DNA from: Methylobacter tundripaludum
GTDB lineage: Bacteria; Pseudomonadota; Gammaproteobacteria; Methylococcales; Methylomonadaceae
Length of the DNA: 64,000 nucleotides
Assembly: GCF_002934365.1 (NCBI RefSeq)
Contig: NZ_PTIY01000014.1
Span: 38,088-102,087 of the forward strand
Reading direction: 5' to 3'
Shown: in pieces, positions 56,932-64,000 of the stretch
Position numbering within the stretch: position 1 is the stretch's first letter
How the letters are laid out: the number at the start of each line of letters is the position of its first letter
The notes under the pieces: generated by a model
Databases searched by the model: none
Seen by the model: only the letters and a program-made list of their open reading frames with translations
What the model was told of the DNA's origin: nothing
Made by a program: the position numbers and the translations under genes

Positions 56932-57453
56932 GCTAAAAATGTTCCCAATCCGCTTTCGCACACGCATCGCCTTTAAAAAACTATGTTATTTAACGCATTA
57001 TTGATGCGCCATATGCCGCATTTTATAAGCCCGCAGCCAAAACAGATACATAAGCTATTGTAATTAAAATAACAATAGAATGGCATAGTCATTGCTTAAT
57101 AGTTCTAGCCGGAGACTCTGAAACAGGCGTAAGCACAATACAGCAGTCGATATGCCTTCAAGGTTGTATCGCAACAGATATATCGAATGCCATGAACAAT
57201 ACTTAATAGCAACTTGGCCTGCAAACTAGATTTATTACAAACCGCTTACTGTGTACCGATAGCCGCTAACGAACAAAACAAGCACATGGAATTACATATA
57301 TTTAATCGATTCAATAAGCTATGCCGGCTTACCCAACAGGTCAGTCAAATCATTGACGCTGTTGGCAGCCGAAAAACCGAATACCGCTTTTATCCCGATA
57401 CCGCCGCCGGCTCAGCGGTAAAGTAATCATTCTTAACAGCAACGAAGAGGGAT
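56932..57453. other. region between the exporter and the sigma factor gene
   Basis: About 520 bp. An inverted repeat, CTATTGT (57055-57061) and ACAATAG (57072-57078) around A/T-rich sequence, could be an operator; it is not a clear Fur box. A short frame (57286-57426, 46 codons, MELHIFNRFNKLCRLTQQ) ends 27 bp before the sigma gene but has no ribosome site, so I do not call it a gene. Confidence 0.4.
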
Positions 57454-57966
57454 TTGAACTTGAACGTAGAAGCCATTTACTTAAACCACCAGTCCGAATT
57501 GCAGTTTCATTTGGCTCGAATTGTCGACTGCCCGGAGATAGCAGCGGATATTGCTCAAGAAAGCTTCATCATTTTTTTCCGCGAAGCGCAAAAACAAACG
57601 ATCGATCATCCGCGCGGCTTCCTGTTCAGAATTGCCAAGAACCTCGCTTACGATCACATCAAACATCGCAAAGTAACGGAAAACTACCTGCAAGCAAAAG
57701 AACAATCCTTACCCCCGCAAAGCGAATTCCCTTCGGCGGAAAAACTCGTATCCGTCGATCAAAGACTGGCCGCCATCACCCGGATACTGGATGAATTGCC
57801 TGTGCGCACTAGAGAAATATTTGTCCTAAATAGAGTTTACGGCATGACCTATGCCGAAACCGCCAAGGAACTCGGTATATCCGATAGCGCGGTTGAAAAA
57901 CACATGGCCAAGGCCCTGCTGCACTGCCGTAAACAATTCAAAAACCATTTACCGGACCCGGCATGA
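57454..57966 (+). CDS. ECF-family RNA polymerase sigma factor, FecI/PvdS-like
   Basis: 170 residues. Region 2 reads EIAADIAQESFIIFFREAQK followed by HPRGFLFRIAKNLAYDHIKH (binds the -10 element); region 4 reads ILDELPVRTREIFVLNRVYG and TYAETAKELGISDSAVEKHM (binds the -35 element). This is the iron-starvation/FecI group. The start is TTG: 57454, or more likely 57460, which has AGAGG at the right distance. It precedes mbtH on the same strand. Candidate target promoters lie in front of mbtH, the PvdE-like gene and the first sulfotransferase gene. Confidence 0.88.
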   Translation: MNLNVEAIYLNHQSELQFHLARIVDCPEIAADIAQESFIIFFREAQKQTIDHPRGFLFRIAKNLAYDHIKHRKVTENYLQAKEQSLPPQSEFPSAEKLVSVDQRLAAITRILDELPVRTREIFVLNRVYGMTYAETAKELGISDSAVEKHMAKALLHCRKQFKNHLPDPA

Positions 57967-57969
57967 CAC

Positions 57970-57995
57970 TGAGGTATTTTGCCGTTTCTATCGTC
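57970..57995 (+). promoter_or_regulatory. candidate ECF sigma promoter of mbtH
   Basis: TGAGG (57970-57974), 17 bases, CGTC (57992-57995) then TA, starting four bases after the sigma factor stop. Same boxes and spacing as the two minus-strand sites of the block. Confidence 0.5.
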
Positions 57996-58073
57996 TACTA
58001 CAGGGAAGCATCAGGGAACCCGTAGCGGCGGACCTGGTGTGTTACAGCAATCACCTATCAACGGAGCATAACA

Positions 58074-58295
58074 ATGGCTTGGGACGACGAAGAAGACACA
58101 ACCATTTATCAGGTTGTCGTCAATCATGAAGAGCAATATTCGATTTGGCCTGGATACAAAGAAATACCGGGCGGCTGGCGTACTGCCGGCAAAAGCGGCA
58201 ATAAGCAAGAATGTCTGGATTACATCAAGGAAGTCTGGACCGATATGCGCCCGTTAAGCTTGCAAACGCACATGCAACAAACGGCATCGCAATAG
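58074..58295 (+). CDS. MbtH-family protein
   Basis: 73 residues. The family signature is complete: [20 protein letters not shown] then [20 protein letters not shown] and [10 protein letters not shown], including the conserved tryptophans and the NxEEQYSxWP motif. MbtH proteins bind and activate the adenylation domains of non-ribosomal peptide synthetases. Its presence shows that a synthetase should exist in this genome, although none is inside the window. It is downstream of the sigma factor gene and has its own candidate ECF promoter. Confidence 0.93.
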   Translation: MAWDDEEDTTIYQVVVNHEEQYSIWPGYKEIPGGWRTAGKSGNKQECLDYIKEVWTDMRPLSLQTHMQQTASQ

Positions 58296-58310
58296 CCCGC
58301 GAATTTACAG

Positions 58311-58332
58311 AGACGGGACTTGCATCCCGTCT
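58311..58332. terminator. terminator between mbtH and sulfotransferase 1
   Basis: AGACGGGA (58311-58318) pairs with TCCCGTCT (58325-58332), loop six bases, followed by TT. Placed between convergent genes. Confidence 0.65.
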
Positions 58333-58351
58333 TTACACACGTTCAAGCCTT

Positions 58352-59620
58352 TTATAACATTTCGCGGGAACCATGAGAAGACAATTGCAATACCGTATGG
58401 TTAAAATCCCCCCCAAACAGTAACCTACCAAACTCTAGTGCCAAGTTTATATTGCCATCACCCGTTATTTCACCCAATTCATAAGCATTGACGGCGTTTT
58501 TCCTGCCTTCAATCAACTCACAAAAAACTTTATATGTTGTAGCGATTGTGCAATCACTGGATTTATCATCTTTTTTTAATGTTAAACCGTCACTATTACT
58601 CTCAATTATCCAAACACCGCCTTTTAACCCGGTTATCACGAATTTACAGGCACCGCGCAACAGTCTGAATTTATCCATTCTTGTAGTGGCATTTCGCAAA
58701 AAACGGTTTTGGAAAAAATCATCCAAGTCTATATCCTGAATCGTCTGTTCGTCATTACTCTGTTGTTCGGCATATAGCGCCTCTATCGTCGGATACCCTA
58801 ACTGCTGGTGGAACGCGTTAATCTCAGCCATCAACTCATTCGGAATTGCGGTTACTGGAATCGCTGTACCATTGCCGATAGAATCCTTGTTGATTTTTCC
58901 GGAAAACCAGACTTTCAGATCGCCATCACCCTGATCATGTGGTACTTGAAAAATCGAATCGATCAAGCGCTCATCCCAAGGCTCACCGAGAAAATCAAAC
59001 AGTTTTGCCAAGACTTGTTCCGGTTGCAGAACCAAAGACTCATAGTTAATCCTAATACACTGATTAGCATGAGCCTGTTCGAATGCCATCAGCTTGCTGT
59101 TCTTCTCCAGCCAGTTATCGATCATCGCACCAACAAAATTAGTCGGACGGTTCTGGACATAAGAAGCCAATTCAGACATATACCCTAATGGATTGAGTTT
59201 AATGCACGAATAAGCAACATCCAGGCAATTGCGGTATAAACAGATATATTTGGCCTGTGGAAAAATCTTTGTCAATATCCTCAGATAATCAATGTTGATG
59301 GTCGATTTTTCGCACCAATTTTTTTTGCCTTTCCCTTGTGCGTAACGGCCCAGTAAGTCTGTTACCACCCGCCGGGTTTCTTTGATTGCCAATTGGTCTC
59401 TTTGCTCTTCAGTCTCCATATCCGGCAATTCTCCCAGCGAATAATAAGCCGTCGTATATAAACCGGCGCATAACGGGCCCAAGCTCAAATGACCTGGACT
59501 GCATAGATTGGGATGTGTATCAACAATGCAACGCAGCATTGTTGAACCTGAACGGACACAAGATAAGATAAAAATCGGTTGTTTAATCAGTTCCACGTGT
59601 TGGTCGTTTGTGTTTGCCAT
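58352..59620 (-). CDS. sulfotransferase with C-terminal SCP2-like domain, paralogue 1
   Basis: 422 residues. The N-terminal domain is a PAPS-dependent sulfotransferase: IFILSCVRSGSTMLRCIVDT has the 5'-phosphosulphate loop (20-28), KYICLYRNCLDVAYS the 3'-phosphate site, and WCEKSTINIDYL a core strand-helix. The C-terminal part (about 310-415; ACKFVITGLKGGVWIIESNS, FCELIEGRKNAVNAYELGEI, TGDGNINLALEFGRLL) has the SCP2 sterol-carrier pattern, a lipid-binding pocket. The fusion suggests sulphation of a lipidic or acylated substrate. ATG 59620 follows AAAGGA. A candidate ECF promoter lies about 115 bp upstream. It is about 40 per cent like the gene at 60191 by eye. Confidence 0.78.
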   Translation of the reverse strand: MANTNDQHVELIKQPIFILSCVRSGSTMLRCIVDTHPNLCSPGHLSLGPLCAGLYTTAYYSLGELPDMETEEQRDQLAIKETRRVVTDLLGRYAQGKGKKNWCEKSTINIDYLRILTKIFPQAKYICLYRNCLDVAYSCIKLNPLGYMSELASYVQNRPTNFVGAMIDNWLEKNSKLMAFEQAHANQCIRINYESLVLQPEQVLAKLFDFLGEPWDERLIDSIFQVPHDQGDGDLKVWFSGKINKDSIGNGTAIPVTAIPNELMAEINAFHQQLGYPTIEALYAEQQSNDEQTIQDIDLDDFFQNRFLRNATTRMDKFRLLRGACKFVITGLKGGVWIIESNSDGLTLKKDDKSSDCTIATTYKVFCELIEGRKNAVNAYELGEITGDGNINLALEFGRLLFGGDFNHTVLQLSSHGSREML

Positions 59621-59734
59621 TATTATGTCCTTTTGTCCGAGTTTCCGGCTATTGGGCAAACGCTTATCCCTGATAGCCGAGCATTATTGTTCTGTTTTTA
59701 CACGACGGCCTTAACTAGAACAGGCCGATAATAT

Positions 59735-59760
59735 GACGCCTTAAGCCCTTTTTAACCTCA
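59735..59760 (-). promoter_or_regulatory. candidate ECF sigma promoter of sulfotransferase 1
   Basis: On the minus strand TGAGG, 17 bases (TTAAAAAGGGCTTAAGG), CGTC. Nearly the same sequence as upstream of the PvdE-like gene. Confidence 0.55.
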
Positions 59761-59824
59761 TTTGCTCACATTAGAATAGCCAACCGCTTAAACTCAATCC
59801 CTTTATAACATTCAGCTGGAACCG

Positions 59825-60013
59825 TCAGCGCGGCGCTGATGATGAAACAACCCTGGAAATATCTAACCCGAGACCTACACCGACAGCTTTTACAAAACTT
59901 TCCTTTCTCATCCAGAGCCGGTAGAAAAACTCGTCTTTCCGCTTCCCGGCAATCCGTTCCAAAAACAGCATTCGGCTTCGGCAAAACAGGTGTTGAAATG
60001 TGGCTTTCGGCAA
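59825..60013 (-). pseudogene. fragment of a 4'-phosphopantetheinyl transferase gene
   Basis: The frame reads LERIAGKRKDEFFYRLWMRK then ESFVKAVGVGLGLDISRV. This is the Sfp-type signature (an FYxLWxxKESFxKxxGxGL block with the metal-binding glutamate and lysine). The upstream half, with the GxDIE metal site, is absent, and the frame breaks after SRVVSSSAPR; a second frame (to 59766) may hold the decayed end. Such enzymes prime carrier proteins of peptide synthetases, so the remnant fits the neighbourhood, but it cannot be active. Short length leaves some doubt. Confidence 0.5.
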
Positions 60014-60190
60014 ACTGACGACTAAGCCGGTTTTGCTATTTTAGATATACGACTTTTTTGCAGATCAATACGCTAAGAATTCGGTTCGAAATATTTCAGT
60101 CAGATGAAAAATCGGAAATAGATTCATAAACTCCATTGGAATAAATAACAATATTCGCAGCATTACTGGCTAAAATTAAGTTATGCATTT
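60014..60190. other. intergenic sequence between the PPTase fragment and sulfotransferase 2
   Basis: A/T-rich, no frame continues the phosphopantetheinyl transferase upwards, and no hairpin or repeat is evident. Confidence 0.4.
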
Positions 60191-61396
60191 TCAAGAAAAA
60201 AGCAGCTTGCCTAAATCCATTAACGAATTTTGGTCGCTAACGCCCTCTACATCAATCTCTCCTTGAGCAAAAGCCTCTATCGCATCCCTTGTTCCGTTAA
60301 CCATTTCTAGCAGCAAAGCTGCTGATAAACAAAGCGTAGAATCAGCTTTGGAATCGCCTTCTGTAACCAAGCCACCCTGATTGGATAAATCAATTAGCCA
60401 AGCCCTATCCGTATCGCCTTTGATAATTATCTTCCATATTCCTTGAAGCGCAGGATAGCGACCGCGGTTATTTTTAATTGCATTCATAAAATGGTTTTTA
60501 AATATATCCGATATATTGGACATAGGATTTTCATTTATTTCATTGCGAATAAACCCAGTGTTATTAGAATAATAATCATCCAAACAGGCATACTCCAGCT
60601 TGCCAAGCAGCCTATCAATTTCTGTTATAAATTTCTTCGGGATTCCGGCCCGCGGCACCTCTATTCCCTTTCCGACGGAGTCTTGGCGAATCTTGCTGGA
60701 TAATGCCGCTCTACCATCCCCCTCTCCTTGATCATGGCTGACCTCGAATACGCGCCCCATTAAGTCTTTTTCCCATCCGACTTCCAGAAACTCAAATAAT
60801 GATGAAAGCGTTTCTTCGGACCTCATGACGACGGATTCATATTTCACTCGAAAGCAGCGTTCCTGGTGAGCCGCTTCGAACGCCAACAACCGATCGGTTT
60901 TTTCCAGCCAATTTTCAACCATCGCCGCGATAATACTTTCAGGGTTTCTATGCACATAAGGCACATGTTCAGGAAGAAAGCGGTATTTACTCAGATTGAC
61001 ACTGGAATGAACCACGTCTAAGCAATTCCGGTATAAACAAATATATTTAGCGTCAGGAAAATGAGCCTCCAATACAGGCAGATAGTCCAAATTCATCGGC
61101 GTCTTTTCGCACCAAATTTGTTTATCTTTAGCCTTTGTATATCGGCTCATTATGTTGTCGATAATTTTCCTGGTTTCGTTTATCGCAAAATTTTTTTTGC
61201 CTTCCTCATCCAGCTCGGTATGCGTCTGCGCAAGCGTTCCGGTTAACGTTCGATTTAGGCTGCTGCACAAATCACCCAGATACAAATGCCCCGGACAGGT
61301 TATCTTCGAATGAGTATCCATAATATATCGAAGCATCGTAGAGCCTGAACGCTCGCATGAAAGAATAAACACAGGTGTATAGGGAGTATTATTCAT
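60191..61396 (-). CDS. sulfotransferase with C-terminal SCP2-like domain, paralogue 2
   Basis: 401 residues with the same two-domain plan as the gene at 58352: VFILSCERSGSTMLRYIMDT (loop 13-21), WCEKTPMNLDYLPVLE, KYICLYRNCLDVVHSSVNLS, and a C-terminal SCP2-like part (about 295-400; GIWKIIIKGDTDRAWLIDLS, CLSAALLLEMVNGTRDAIEA). The two may be tandem duplicates that have diverged, now 570 bp apart with the transferase fragment between them. Substrate unknown; the setting suggests a peptide-linked lipid or hydroxy fatty acid, which is inference. I found no ECF-type promoter in front of this copy. Confidence 0.78.
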   Translation of the reverse strand: MNNTPYTPVFILSCERSGSTMLRYIMDTHSKITCPGHLYLGDLCSSLNRTLTGTLAQTHTELDEEGKKNFAINETRKIIDNIMSRYTKAKDKQIWCEKTPMNLDYLPVLEAHFPDAKYICLYRNCLDVVHSSVNLSKYRFLPEHVPYVHRNPESIIAAMVENWLEKTDRLLAFEAAHQERCFRVKYESVVMRSEETLSSLFEFLEVGWEKDLMGRVFEVSHDQGEGDGRAALSSKIRQDSVGKGIEVPRAGIPKKFITEIDRLLGKLEYACLDDYYSNNTGFIRNEINENPMSNISDIFKNHFMNAIKNNRGRYPALQGIWKIIIKGDTDRAWLIDLSNQGGLVTEGDSKADSTLCLSAALLLEMVNGTRDAIEAFAQGEIDVEGVSDQNSLMDLGKLLFS

Positions 61397-61591
61397 TGTT
61401 TTTCCATAGGGATACTTTGACGGCCTTGCGTTTTATAAAAATTTATCAACCACAAGGACAGACGAATAGTTATTTTCTATATATTAAAAGGTATGCTCAG
61501 TTAAAAAACCAATTACTCAATTAAACCAATATGCAGAGAAAACTTGATATTAGAAATCCGATATATGATGCCTCTGTAGTTCGCCAATATC

Positions 61592-62812
61592 CTATGGTTC
61601 TACCAGACTTGAAATGCGACTCACTTGCCTGGCAAGATTTTTTTTCGCCTTGCGTTTTTGCAGCCAGCGGATAACGCCGGTCACGTATAGCAGCAGCGGC
61701 ACTAATCCGGTAATCGCAATAATAATGCGTCCGCTGAGTCCGAACGCTTCGCCGTTATGCAAAGGATAAAGCCACTGTAAAAAAACATCCCCGGCAGCAT
61801 CGGTCATCGGGTCGCGTTCCTGCACTATCTTGCCGCTATATTGATCGAGCCACAACGTTCGTCTCGGGCGGGTTCGATTAACTTCCTGCGGCGATCCCTT
61901 AACGATACGATAAGCGTCCCGCTCACCTTGCGGAAAGAAAATCCATTTATAGACACCATCAGGAAAACGTTTATCGGTTATAGCAGCAGCCTGAACCAAA
62001 GTAATCGGCTCTCTTTGGCTGGTTTCTGCTGACATCGGCGCCCCCGCTTTCGGTGTTAAAGGCAGAAATACCTTAACAAGACCATCTGCATATCCAGGGA
62101 ACACCATCTCGATACCCGAAGCCAACACAACCAGCAGCACAATAGAGCAATAAAAGCCGAAGGTTTTATGTAAGTCAAAGTTGAAACGCTCAGCACTGGC
62201 GTGACGCTTAATGGTTAAAGCCCGCCGAATCTTACCTGAGCTCGGCCACCAGACGATCAGGCCTGTCAATACAGAAAATAGTAAAAACAGCGCGACAATG
62301 CCGACAAACGTGCGACCGGCTTCGCCTAAAGCCAGCGAGTAATGAAAACGCACGAAAAAATTCATCAGGTTGCCCCGCCAGGCATTGCCGGTATCGAACA
62401 TCAAACGCTGCCCCAAGACACGGGCATTGTAAGGATTAACATACACCAGATGCCATTCGCTTTGCTTCAGAGTCTGTGCGGGCAAACTGTAGGTGACAGA
62501 AAACGCTTCATCCGTTCGGGCCGGAAACACCAAGGCATACGGCTTGCCCTGCCTTGGAATAACCGCCTTCGCCGCTACGGCAATCTCATCCAAAGACCGG
62601 TAATCCGCTTGTGGAGGATAGCTTTGTATTTTTTTTAGCGCCGGATTCAGTTCAGAGTCTATCTCCGGCCAAAATACCGACAAGCTACCCGCCAAACCAA
62701 TCAGCACAAACACGGTACCGGCGAACAGACCGATATATAGATGCACCTTCAGCCAAATCTTGCGTCGGATTTTGTGGTCTCGAAAGGAGTTGACGTTTTT
62801 TACGGGCATCAT
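61592..62812 (-). CDS. PepSY-associated membrane protein (putative siderophore-iron reductase)
   Basis: 406 residues. Four main membrane helices are visible: about 22-45 (LKVHLYIGLFAGTVFVLIGL), 165-190, 212-235 and 365-385. Two PepSY-type periplasmic regions lie between. Conserved histidines (KVHLYIG, FNFDLHKTFGFYC, WLYPLHNGEAFGL) could hold haem, as in FpvG/PiuB-like iron reductases. It follows the TonB-dependent receptor gene on the same strand behind a strong hairpin, a common partnership in ferric siderophore uptake. Confidence 0.83.
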   Translation of the reverse strand: MMPVKNVNSFRDHKIRRKIWLKVHLYIGLFAGTVFVLIGLAGSLSVFWPEIDSELNPALKKIQSYPPQADYRSLDEIAVAAKAVIPRQGKPYALVFPARTDEAFSVTYSLPAQTLKQSEWHLVYVNPYNARVLGQRLMFDTGNAWRGNLMNFFVRFHYSLALGEAGRTFVGIVALFLLFSVLTGLIVWWPSSGKIRRALTIKRHASAERFNFDLHKTFGFYCSIVLLVVLASGIEMVFPGYADGLVKVFLPLTPKAGAPMSAETSQREPITLVQAAAITDKRFPDGVYKWIFFPQGERDAYRIVKGSPQEVNRTRPRRTLWLDQYSGKIVQERDPMTDAAGDVFLQWLYPLHNGEAFGLSGRIIIAITGLVPLLLYVTGVIRWLQKRKAKKNLARQVSRISSLVEP

Positions 62813-62850
62813 TAATACATTAAGCGACTAATCATCAATAAAGGTTAAAT

Positions 62851-62879
62851 GCCGGGGTGCAAAAAACATGCACCCCGGC
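62851..62879 (-). terminator. terminator after the TonB receptor gene
   Basis: GCCGGGGTGC (62851-62860) pairs perfectly with GCACCCCGGC (62870-62879), loop nine bases; on the minus strand it follows the receptor stop by 12 bp and precedes the PepSY gene by 38 bp, so partial read-through may set the ratio. Confidence 0.75.
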
Positions 62880-62891
62880 CTGCGCGGCTAA

Positions 62892-64000
62892 TTAAAACTC
62901 CACCTTAACCGAGCCCATGAACGTGCGCGGCGAACCGGGGTTTATGAAAGTGTTGCTATTACTGGTGGACACGTAATATTGATGATCCAATAAGTTCTCC
63001 ACATTAAATTGCAGCGTGGTTTTTGCTTTCGCTATCGGTAGCTTGTATTTGACCAACGCGTCCAGCCTGCCATAACCCGGCAATTCAAACGTGTTGGCGG
63101 CGTCGCCCTCTCTCTGACTCTGGAAATAAACGCCGGCACCCATACTCAAGCCCCGCACAGCCGCCTGTTGGAAGTCATACTTGGCCCAAAAACTACCCGA
63201 ATTTCTGGGTACGTTCCACAACCGCTTACCTTCATTGCTACCCTTCAGGATAGAGGCATCGGTATAGGCATAGGTTGCGATCAGGCTCACGGCATCCGTG
63301 ACTTTCCCTGTAACATCGATTTCCACGCCTTCGCTACGCGCTTCGCCAATCGCCTCTGAAAACGCTGTACCGGTGATCGGAACCGTCATATTTTTCTTAG
63401 TCAGTTGATAGAAAGCCACGCTGGAAATCAAGCGTTTGTCGAAAAACTCGGTCTTGAAACCGGCCTCGTACTGCTCGGCGGTTTCCGGTCCGAGCACAGT
63501 GCCGCCGACGCCTGTAGCCGTGTTGGCGGAACCCAGCGACTCGACAAAATTACCGTAAAGCGACAGCCAGTCCCAGGGTTGGTAAAGCAAGCCGACTCGC
63601 GGACTAAACTGCTGGTTATCGACGCCTCTCAGGTTAGCCGCCGCATCGGCGACAGACTTCGTGACGCCGGATGCGTTGCCGCTGGCCTGATAGGCCCAGT
63701 CATAGCGTCCGCCGCCCAAAATATGCAGCTTGTCGAACAAGGTGATTTGATCCTGAAAATAGACCCCGTTCCAGTAGATACTCTCACTTAGGAAAAAGTT
63801 CTTTGGCGTAGTGGACAGGTTCACGCCGGAGCGGTCATAAACCGGCTGGTAGATATTGATAGTGCCGACGGTGGCGGGTGCCAATTGCCATGCAGAGATA
63901 GCCGTATCCAGGCTGTAAAAATCCCATCCGCCCAAAACATCGTGCTTCAAGCCCCAGGTGGAAAACTTCCCGTTGAGATTCACGGTGCCACCGTAGGAAT
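62892..64000 (-). CDS. TonB-dependent siderophore receptor, partial (5' end beyond the right edge)
   Basis: About 369 codons of the C-terminal barrel are present and the frame is open to base 64000. Typical barrel sequence is seen: VYFQDQITLFDKLHILGGGR, SPRVGLLYQPWDWLSLYGNF, TAEQYEAGFKTEFFDKRLIS, and the end NVENLLDHQYYVSTS...VKVEF with a terminal aromatic residue. The pattern belongs to the ferric siderophore receptor group (FpvA/FhuE-like). The plug, TonB box and any N-terminal signalling domain, which would show whether it talks to the FecR-like protein, are outside the window. Confidence 0.87.
   Translation of the reverse strand, partial: SYGGTVNLNGKFSTWGLKHDVLGGWDFYSLDTAISAWQLAPATVGTINIYQPVYDRSGVNLSTTPKNFFLSESIYWNGVYFQDQITLFDKLHILGGGRYDWAYQASGNASGVTKSVADAAANLRGVDNQQFSPRVGLLYQPWDWLSLYGNFVESLGSANTATGVGGTVLGPETAEQYEAGFKTEFFDKRLISSVAFYQLTKKNMTVPITGTAFSEAIGEARSEGVEIDVTGKVTDAVSLIATYAYTDASILKGSNEGKRLWNVPRNSGSFWAKYDFQQAAVRGLSMGAGVYFQSQREGDAANTFELPGYGRLDALVKYKLPIAKAKTTLQFNVENLLDHQYYVSTSNSNTFINPGSPRTFMGSVKVEF

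Noticed and set aside
57055..57078. Fur box upstream of the ECF sigma gene
   Set aside because: The CTATTGT/ACAATAG inverted repeat does not fit the GATAAT-based Fur consensus, so no regulator is named.
57286..57426. Possible 46-codon leader gene before the ECF sigma factor
   Set aside because: No ribosome site and no known family; kept only as a note in the intergenic entry.

Overview
The window reads as a chromosome segment of a gammaproteobacterial methylotroph, most likely a methanotroph of the Methylococcales. The strongest pointers are two tandem genes for MtdB-type methylene-tetrahydromethanopterin dehydrogenase, an enzyme of the H4MPT-linked formaldehyde oxidation pathway, next to a 5-formyl-THF cyclo-ligase. 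Gammaproteobacterial housekeeping blocks agree: nudJ-mnmA-...-purB, clpS-clpA facing infA, def-ppk, glnS, rlmJ, rlmA, a UvrY/GacA regulator. No rRNA, tRNA, CRISPR array, transposase or phage gene was seen. All calls come from reading the sequence and from family knowledge; no similarity search was run.

Layout. 1-2.9 kb: left-edge nspC-like fragment overlapping fau, then the mtdB pair. 3-5.5 kb: UvrY/GacA-type regulator and a MotA/MotB-like stator pair. 5.8-9.3 kb: flavin reductase, cold-shock protein, YedI-like membrane protein, beta-CASP metallohydrolase. 9.5-15.9 kb: L,D-transpeptidase facing a MepK-like peptidase, a QEGLA/DUF1704 metallopeptidase, a small secreted protein, an RMD1/YagE-family protein and rlmJ. 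16.1-23.9 kb: glnS, NTF2-like protein, a secreted protein of three 81-residue repeats, a SmbP-like protein, rlmA, an APH/kinase fusion and two small genes. 24-28.6 kb: fumC, then an operon for a ba3-type (B-family) terminal oxidase with a c4-like dihaem cytochrome. 28.7-29.9 kb: a scar of broken genes around a 70-bp inverted duplication. 30-36.5 kb: SmbP-like protein, family 25 glycosyltransferase, purB, a Septu-like ATPase/HNH nuclease pair, mnmA and nudJ. 36.6-43.9 kb: clpSA, infA, def, ppk, an ACC-deaminase-like enzyme, yedK. 44-46.6 kb: a GH17-GT2 fusion synthase.

From 46.9 kb to the right edge lies a block that looks like maturation, export, uptake and control of an acylated non-ribosomal peptide, probably a siderophore: a MacAB-like exporter (adaptor, ATPase, two permeases), a FecR-type regulator, a PvdQ-like acylase, a PvdE/SyrD-like peptide exporter, an ECF sigma factor, an MbtH protein, two sulfotransferase-SCP2 fusions, a PepSY membrane protein and a TonB-dependent receptor. 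No peptide synthetase is inside the window. Three genes of the block carry the same candidate ECF promoter (TGAGG, 17 bases, CGTC), which links them to the local sigma factor.

Two features stand out as accessory. The Septu-like pair occupies the place of hflD in the conserved nudJ-mnmA-hflD-purB operon and its nuclease gene carries a frameshift. The peptide/siderophore block has an unusual enzyme content (paired sulfotransferase-SCP2 proteins) and a detectable promoter code.
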